Shown one piece after another: positions 59,271-64,000 of a stretch of DNA of 64,000 nt (positions within the stretch are counted from its first letter, which is position 1; each line of letters starts with the position of its first letter). The position numbers and the translations under genes are program-made. The stretch is from a virus: positions 1 through 64,000 of IMG/VR virus record IMGVR_UViG_3300049811_000333; one strand, written 5' to 3'. The notes under the pieces were generated by a model. The model was not told the origin of the DNA. It ran no database searches and saw only the letters and a list, made by a program, of their open reading frames with translations.

Positions 59271-60077
59271 ATGTTCGACTTTCCCTTGACGGTGGACGCG
59301 CTCGATGCGGTCCCCGAGAAATACCGTGCGCTTTACGTGGAAGAGGATGGCGAGTTCAAGCTCGAAGCAGACCTCTTCACCAAGATCGATAAGCTCGCCA
59401 AGACCATCGATAAGGAACGCAAGAGGGCCAAGGACGCTGAGCGCGATGCGAAGTCCTGGGCTGACGTCGGCGACTCCCCCGATGAAGTCAAAGCCAAGCT
59501 GGATCAGATCGAGGCCAAGCACGCCGAAGAGATCGAGAAGCTCCAGAAGCTGATCGACGAGAAGGGCGATAGCGCCGGAAAGATCGAGAAGATCAAGAAG
59601 GAACTGGAAAAGGCCTCGCAGGAAGCCATTTCCAAGAAGGACCAGGAACTCAAGGACATGGAGAGCACTCTCCGGGTCCACCTCATGGAGTCGGCCGCGA
59701 AGGCCGCCATCGCTGAGGAGAAGGGTCGGGTCAAGCCCCTCCTTCCCTACGTTCTTCAGAAGCTTTCGTTCGTCAAGGAGAACGGCAAGTACGACGTTCG
59801 CGTCCTCGATGAGGACGGTGAGGTCCGTCTGACAAAAGACGGAAAAGACATGGGCATCCGAGAGCTCGTGCAGGAACTGAAGGCCGATCAGGACTTCAGC
59901 GCTCTGTTCGAAGGCACTGGTACCACCGGATCCGGCTCGAACCCCAAGGGGTCGGGCGGCGGTGGCGGCGCTCCGCAGAAAAACCCCTGGGCCAAAGACA
60001 GCCTCAACCTGACTGAGCAGATGCGCCTGCAGCGGGAGAACCCCGCGCTCGCGAACCGGCTCAAGGCGCAGGTGTGA
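59271..60077 (+). CDS. Scaffolding protein
   Basis: A 268-residue protein directly before the major capsid gene. N terminus ALDAVPEKYRALYVEEDGEF, then a long coiled coil (residues 45-145), a globular part with LRVHLMESAAKAAIAEEKGR and VRVLDEDGEVRLTKDGKDMG, a Gly/Ser linker and a basic capsid-binding tail (LTEQMRLQRENPALANRLK). This is the usual layout of myovirus and siphovirus scaffolds. Confidence 0.88.
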   Translation: MFDFPLTVDALDAVPEKYRALYVEEDGEFKLEADLFTKIDKLAKTIDKERKRAKDAERDAKSWADVGDSPDEVKAKLDQIEAKHAEEIEKLQKLIDEKGDSAGKIEKIKKELEKASQEAISKKDQELKDMESTLRVHLMESAAKAAIAEEKGRVKPLLPYVLQKLSFVKENGKYDVRVLDEDGEVRLTKDGKDMGIRELVQELKADQDFSALFEGTGTTGSGSNPKGSGGGGGAPQKNPWAKDSLNLTEQMRLQRENPALANRLKAQV

Positions 60078-60111
60078 GCTCGCGGCCTCCAGATAATTCA
60101 GGAGAATTTTG

Positions 60112-61083
60112 ATGACCGAAACTCGGTTGTCTAACATGATCGTCCCGGACCTCTTTAACAACTATGTTATGGAGCGCACGGCCCAGCTGTCGCGTCTGCG
60201 TCAGTCGGGGATCATCGCAGATATGTCGGAGCTTCTGGGCGACAAGCTCGGCGGCACGACTGTGAACATGCCCTTCTTCAAGGACCTGACCGGCTCCGAC
60301 GAAGTGGTCGACGACACGCAGAACCTGACGATCAACAACATCACGACCTCGCAGGACGTCGCGGTGAAGCTGTATCGTGCCAAGGTCTTCGGCGCGACCG
60401 ACCTGTCGGGCGACCTCGCGGGCGCTGACCCCATGGCGGCCATCGCCACGCTCTTCGCTGAGTGGTGGGTGCGCCAGGAGCAGACCACGCTCCTCAAGAC
60501 GCTCGAAGGTGCCTTCGGCGCTGCTTCGATGTCCGGCAACGTCCTCGACATCACCGGCCTCACGGGCGCTGCCCAGAACTTCGACGCCGACTCGTTCCTC
60601 GATGCCATCGCCAAGCTCGGCGACCATCAGGACGAGCTCGCTGGCGTCCTGGTTCACGGCGACACCTACCGCGTGATGAAGGGCCTCGACCTCATCGACT
60701 ACATCAAGCCCTCGGACGGCGGTCAGCCGATCCCGACCTGGATGGGTCACTACGTTCTGGTCGACGACACGGCCCCGAAGGACGCTTCGTCCCCGATCAA
60801 CTACACGACCTACATCTTCGGCAACGGCTCGGTGGGCTACGCCCAGGCGCCGACGAAGACCCCGGTCGAAGTTGGCCGCGAGCCGCTGCAGGGCGGCGGC
60901 ACGGACTACATCGTGAACCGCAAGCACTTCATCATGCACCCGCGTGGTATCAAGTGGCAGGGCACGCCGTCCGGTCCGACCCCGACGAACGCCGAACTCG
61001 CAACCGGCACCAACTGGCTGCGCGTCTGGGAAAATAAGAATATCAAGGTTGTCAAGTTCGTTCACAACCTGAACCAGGTCTAA
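60112..61083 (+). CDS. Major capsid protein
   Basis: A 323-residue HK97-fold coat protein: SNMIVPDLFNNYVMERTAQL, MPFFKDLTGSDEVVDDTQN, KVFGATDLSGDLAGADPMAA, IATLFAEWWVRQEQTTLLKT and GVLVHGDTYRVMKGLDLIDY. AGGAGAATTTTG precedes the ATG at 60112. It follows the scaffold gene and is followed by a strong hairpin. Confidence 0.92.
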   Translation: MTETRLSNMIVPDLFNNYVMERTAQLSRLRQSGIIADMSELLGDKLGGTTVNMPFFKDLTGSDEVVDDTQNLTINNITTSQDVAVKLYRAKVFGATDLSGDLAGADPMAAIATLFAEWWVRQEQTTLLKTLEGAFGAASMSGNVLDITGLTGAAQNFDADSFLDAIAKLGDHQDELAGVLVHGDTYRVMKGLDLIDYIKPSDGGQPIPTWMGHYVLVDDTAPKDASSPINYTTYIFGNGSVGYAQAPTKTPVEVGREPLQGGGTDYIVNRKHFIMHPRGIKWQGTPSGPTPTNAELATGTNWLRVWENKNIKVVKFVHNLNQV

Positions 61084-61100
61084 GACCTATACATTGAGTT

Positions 61101-61127
61101 GAGGCGGGAGGGTATACCTCCCGCCTC
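61101..61127 (+). other. 11-bp hairpin after the major capsid gene
   Basis: GAGGCGGGAGG/CCTCCCGCCTC, perfect 11-bp stem, 5-nt loop GTATA, followed by TTCGC. Without T-run it is more likely a transcript-end stabiliser or a partial terminator that keeps capsid mRNA in excess. Confidence 0.6.
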
Positions 61128-61144
61128 TTCGCATAGAGGTGATG

Positions 61145-61528
61145 ATGATTTCCAACCCCAAGGGCTGGAGGAATAGGCGCGCTGCCGCGCTGGTCCGTCA
61201 GCAAGACAAGGACGCTCGCCGGGACATCAATGCCCAGCGCTGGCGCGCTTTCCAGGGGCTTCCCCCCGAGAAGGCCAAACGAGAAAAGGCCGATGGCGAG
61301 CTCTCCAGCGAGGAGATCGAGCTTGAGATGGCCGCTCTGGCCAACAAGATCGAAGCCAATGTGAACGAGCTTGCGCAGATTGTTTCGGATGCGGCTCCCG
61401 AGCCCGTCGATCCGGAAACGATGTCGAATGGCGATCTCCGTCGCGCCATCGAGGCGAAGGGCTTTGAGGTCCCCAAGACGACCGCTCGCGCCCGCCTGAT
61501 CGAGATCTACAAGGAAAAGGTAGCCTAA
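61145..61528 (+). CDS. Head protein with SAP/LEM-like C terminus, 127 aa
   Basis: Basic N terminus (NPKGWRNRRAAALVRQQDKD), a middle acidic helix and a C-terminal MSNGDLRRAIEAKGFEVPKT motif resembling SAP/LEM-like helix pairs. Encoded between capsid and connector; AGAGG five bases before the ATG at 61145. Likely a head-associated protein. Confidence 0.7.
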   Translation: MISNPKGWRNRRAAALVRQQDKDARRDINAQRWRAFQGLPPEKAKREKADGELSSEEIELEMAALANKIEANVNELAQIVSDAAPEPVDPETMSNGDLRRAIEAKGFEVPKTTARARLIEIYKEKVA

Positions 61529-61529
61529 G

Positions 61530-61937
61530 ATGGCCTACGCCACCCAAGCCCAAATCGTGACCATGTATGGCCAGGATCTGCTGGATGCGGTGGCGAGCAG
61601 AGACGGCAGCGGACGCGGGTCTCCAGAGACCATCGCCGCGGCCCTTGATGCAGCGTCAGCTGAAATCGACACCTATTTGAGTGTCCGCTACACGGTTCCC
61701 CTTGTCCCGGCTCCCCCGTACATCCAGCAGATCTGCGTCGACATCGCCGTGTATCGCATGGCCCTCGACATTGGGCCCCGCACAGAAGAGATGCGTCTGC
61801 GCTACGCGGACGCCATTGCGTATCTGAAGAACGTCGCTGACGGCAAGTTCGAGCTTCCGGATACCGGCGGCGGCGAAACGCCAGGCGGCGGCAGCGCAGG
61901 CACAGGGGCGCGCGTTATTGGCGCGAAGCGTGGATGA
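61530..61937 (+). CDS. Head-tail connector, DUF1320 (Mu gp36-like)
   Basis: MAYATQAQIVTMYGQDLLDA, AALDAASAEIDTYLSVRYTV, QICVDIAVYRMALDIGPRTE, ending in a Gly-rich tail; the pattern of DUF1320 head-tail connectors of Mu-like phages. Follows the previous gene with one base gap. Confidence 0.85.
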   Translation: MAYATQAQIVTMYGQDLLDAVASRDGSGRGSPETIAAALDAASAEIDTYLSVRYTVPLVPAPPYIQQICVDIAVYRMALDIGPRTEEMRLRYADAIAYLKNVADGKFELPDTGGGETPGGGSAGTGARVIGAKRG

Positions 61938-62419
61938 TCCGGTTCGACGTCGATAAGCGGTCCGTCTCCTACATCACGAGCACCATCAACCGCATCAAAC
62001 TCGCTCTCCGTGGCGGAGCCTCCGCCATGATGCGCGAGATCGGCGAGTTGATGGAGACCCAGCATCGCCGTCGCATCACCTCCGAAAAAACATCTCCGGA
62101 CGGACAGGCTTGGACCCCCAACATTCGCGGCACGTCCATTCTTTTCAAGACCGGCGCCCTGGCTTACGGGTTTCAGTCCCGGGCCAGCATGTTCACCGTT
62201 ACGCTTGGCCCTCCGAGCCTTCCCTACTCCTACATCCAGGAGTCCGGCGGCACGATGACGGGAAGCCCGCACATGGTCTTCCGGGCCAACGGCGATCTGA
62301 TTTACGCGCGCAAAGCCAAGGTCCCAGCGCGCCCGTACATGGGCATCTCCCCGCAGAACTGGGTGGAGATCTCGCAGCTGGTTGACCGCCACATGAGCAG
62401 GATGTTCGGATGGCTGTAG
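61934..62419 (+). CDS. Virion morphogenesis / tail completion protein (Mu gpG-like)
   Basis: A 161-residue protein: MREIGELMETQHRRRITSEK, TSPDGQAWTPNIRG, ILFKTGALAYGFQSRAS and PARPYMGISPQNW follow the phage_tail_S/PF05069 pattern. It completes head-tail joining. ATGA coupling upstream. Confidence 0.85.
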   Translation: MIRFDVDKRSVSYITSTINRIKLALRGGASAMMREIGELMETQHRRRITSEKTSPDGQAWTPNIRGTSILFKTGALAYGFQSRASMFTVTLGPPSLPYSYIQESGGTMTGSPHMVFRANGDLIYARKAKVPARPYMGISPQNWVEISQLVDRHMSRMFGWL

Positions 62420-63093
62420 AGCTCTCTCTGAGGCTGAACGCCTACCGGCAGGCCGTGGCCAACGCGATCCGGGAGGGCGTTCCTGATTTTCGCGACGTCA
62501 AGGTCCATGTCGGCTCGTTCGGCGTCGAGACGCTTGAGCGCTTTGTCCAGAACCCTCCCGCGGCCCGCATTTCGTTTCTTGGGATGCGCAGCCTCAAGCG
62601 GAACAACGTGGGCCAGCTGATTGGCCCCTGCACGATGGCCGTGTTCGTCTTCGCCAAAGACCCATACACCAATCAGTCCTATGCGCCGGTCCTGGACCTG
62701 GCCGAGAAGACGGCCGACTTCATCGACATGAACACCTTCGGTCTCGATTACGCAGCGGCTTGCTACGTGACCGACATCGAACCCATTTACTCGGAAGCCC
62801 TCGATAAGATCGGGTCCGGCCTTGTGACCATCACCTTCCGCCAGGAAGTGACGATTGGCCGGTCGCGCGACCTTGTGGACGAGTCCGGCTTCTACCCGGA
62901 TCTCTACGATCCCGAAGTGTTGGCCGCTGGCTGGCCCGGCAATGTTCGCGGCAACGCGTCTTCGAACCTGGGCGTTCCCAACGTGCTGCGTGACTTCCCA
63001 GGCCAGGTCTCTCCGCCAGAGGACTTCACGCAAGACCCGCCGGAGGACTTCATCCAGCAGGGTCCACACCCGGATGAGGATGAGACGCTGTGA
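62410..63093 (+). CDS. DUF1834 family protein (Mu gp37-like)
   Basis: A 227-residue protein (AARISFLGMRSLKRNNVGQL, GPCTMAVFVFAKDPY, VLDLAEKTADFIDMNTFGLD) with an acidic Pro-rich tail (PPEDFTQDPPEDFIQQGPHP), in the DUF1834 position of Mu-like head-tail modules. Tail-tube or connector related. Confidence 0.82.
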   Translation: MAVELSLRLNAYRQAVANAIREGVPDFRDVKVHVGSFGVETLERFVQNPPAARISFLGMRSLKRNNVGQLIGPCTMAVFVFAKDPYTNQSYAPVLDLAEKTADFIDMNTFGLDYAAACYVTDIEPIYSEALDKIGSGLVTITFRQEVTIGRSRDLVDESGFYPDLYDPEVLAAGWPGNVRGNASSNLGVPNVLRDFPGQVSPPEDFTQDPPEDFIQQGPHPDEDETL

Positions 63094-63233
63094 AGGAAAA
63101 GTTCGCCGCCATCAAGCTCGTGATCGAGAAGCTCCTCAAAGAGATCGACGATCCGCAATCGCAGAAGATGCTGCGCTACATGCTGATGGGCATTACCGGC
63201 CTGCAGCTTTGGCTCCAATACTTCGGACTCTGA
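63090..63233 (+). CDS. 47-residue helical protein
   Basis: GTG start overlapping the DUF1834 stop (GTGA), product VKEKFAAIKLVIEKLLKEID then MLMGITGLQLWLQYFGL. Amphipathic; fills the position of small gp38-like proteins. Function unknown. Confidence 0.6.
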   Translation: MKEKFAAIKLVIEKLLKEIDDPQSQKMLRYMLMGITGLQLWLQYFGL

Positions 63234-63234
63234 C

Positions 63235-63984
63235 ATGGACCTACCGACGCTTGTGCTTGAGCTCTCGCGTCGTCTCTACGACGCGGAGCGGCGCATCAAC
63301 AATCTGATCCGACCCGCTCGCGTAACAGAGGTGGACACCAAGAAGGCTCTGATTAAGGTTGCCTACGCCCTCGATGAGCAGGACCAGGACGTCGTCTCTG
63401 GCTGGATCCCCTGGAGCCCGTCGCGGGCCGGGGAGATCAACAAGTGGGAGCCGCCATCCAAGGATGAGCAGGTTCTGATGGTCAATCTCGGTGGCGAGAT
63501 TGGCCCCATGAGCATGATCACGTCCTCGCTGTGGTCCGGGAAGTACAAGCCGCCCCACGATAAGGGCGCCGAGAAAAAGACCACGGTCCGGGAGAACAAG
63601 AAGAACCCGGACGGCACCGAAGAACCGGACGACAACCTGCCTGCCTACATCTCGCACTACAAGGCGAACAAGGATGATGGCGCGGTTGCCTACAAGAGCT
63701 CTCGGGACAAGTACAAGAACCCGACAAAGCAGGTCGAGGCTGTCACCGGCCAGGACCGGCAGATCGTGAAGGCCACCTCGGGTGGCGTCACGAACCAGCA
63801 CACGCAAACGGCCAACGCCGACATCTATGACAACCCCGGCGGAGATCGCTTCGTCAATTGCGCCAAGATTGCCTATGGCAAGAAGGGCGGGCCGAAGGAC
63901 GGATCGGGCGGCACAGATTACGCCTCCGCATCCATTCCCAGTGGAGACAGCTTCAGCGGCTTTGACGGAGGGGTCACGGCATGA
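63235..63984 (+). CDS. Baseplate assembly protein V-like (gpV/gp45)
   Basis: A 249-residue protein: RINNLIRPARVTEVDTKKAL, the OB-fold start, DEQDQDVVSGWIPWSPSRAG, VLMVNLGGEIGPMSMITSSL, then a long Lys/Asp-rich region and GGVTNQHTQTANADIYDN. This is the pattern of the P2 gpV/Mu gp45 tail spike. It points to a contractile tail. Confidence 0.85.
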   Translation: MDLPTLVLELSRRLYDAERRINNLIRPARVTEVDTKKALIKVAYALDEQDQDVVSGWIPWSPSRAGEINKWEPPSKDEQVLMVNLGGEIGPMSMITSSLWSGKYKPPHDKGAEKKTTVRENKKNPDGTEEPDDNLPAYISHYKANKDDGAVAYKSSRDKYKNPTKQVEAVTGQDRQIVKATSGGVTNQHTQTANADIYDNPGGDRFVNCAKIAYGKKGGPKDGSGGTDYASASIPSGDSFSGFDGGVTA

Positions 63985-64000
63985 GCACGATGAGCCCTTC
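63981..64000 (+). CDS. Start of the next tail gene (3' partial)
   Basis: ATGA overlap with the gpV-like stop; only MSTMSP is visible. By position a small baseplate or tail gene. Confidence 0.6.

Overview
The window is a large piece of a temperate, contractile-tailed phage genome, GC-rich and almost fully coded. An alphaproteobacterial host is likely: there is a GcrA-family regulator (a cell-cycle factor confined to that class), a DUF6456-like protein, several small families common in alphaproteobacterial phages, and the 5' half of a proline tRNA gene that looks like an attP core. Virion genes (DUF1320, gpG-like, DUF1834, gpV-like) indicate a Mu/P2-type myovirus tail. No sequence search was possible, so family names come from motifs read by eye.

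Layout. 1-2.4 kb (+): end of the lysis module, an endolysin fused to a holin-like membrane domain, then a metallophosphoesterase. 2.3-11.15 kb (-): recombination operon with a RecE-like exonuclease, RecT, SSB, an HNH-like protein, a SLOG protein and many small genes, headed by a CI-like repressor. 11.3-13.7 kb (+): GcrA-like protein, RuvC-like resolvase, DnaB-like helicase. 13.7-17.5 kb (-): small genes headed by a DEDD exonuclease. 17.6-18.1 kb: non-coding divergent region rich in dyads, a possible origin. 18.1-20.6 kb (+): prim-pol primase and small genes, then the tRNA-Pro fragment and a terminator.

20.8-41.3 kb (-): a long accessory region of tightly coupled small genes, with a tyrosine integrase (25.0-26.0 kb), tandem HNH endonucleases, an XRE regulator, a DUF932 protein, an M28-type peptidase, a 577-residue zinc-ribbon protein and three atypical tRNA genes. 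39.3-42.5 kb is a regulatory region carrying five ATCAC-N6-GTGAT dyads, and 42.5-45.4 kb holds a secreted protein (+) and small genes including a SpeD homologue (-). 45.5-64 kb (+): late genes, in the order terminase, portal, tRNA-Trp, a block of fibre/decoration genes, a 712-residue protein of 20-residue repeats, scaffold, major capsid, connectors, tail completion and baseplate; the window ends just inside the next gene.

How it works together. The repressor and integrase support lysogeny. RecE/RecT/SSB, prim-pol, DnaB, RuvC and the exonuclease supply replication and recombination. Most promoters are sigma70-like with 17-bp spacers, and several share a TGTTGAC -35 element. A late promoter at 49.06 kb contains two GANTC sites in a dyad, which may link late transcription to the phage GcrA homologue. 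The most unusual items are the tRNA genes with 8-nt anticodon loops, the dyad family at 39.5-42.0 kb, the tRNA-Pro half-gene, the endolysin-holin fusion with an internal start, a 15-bp poly-G tract, a repressor without the expected cleavage serine, and phage SpeD and peptidase genes.
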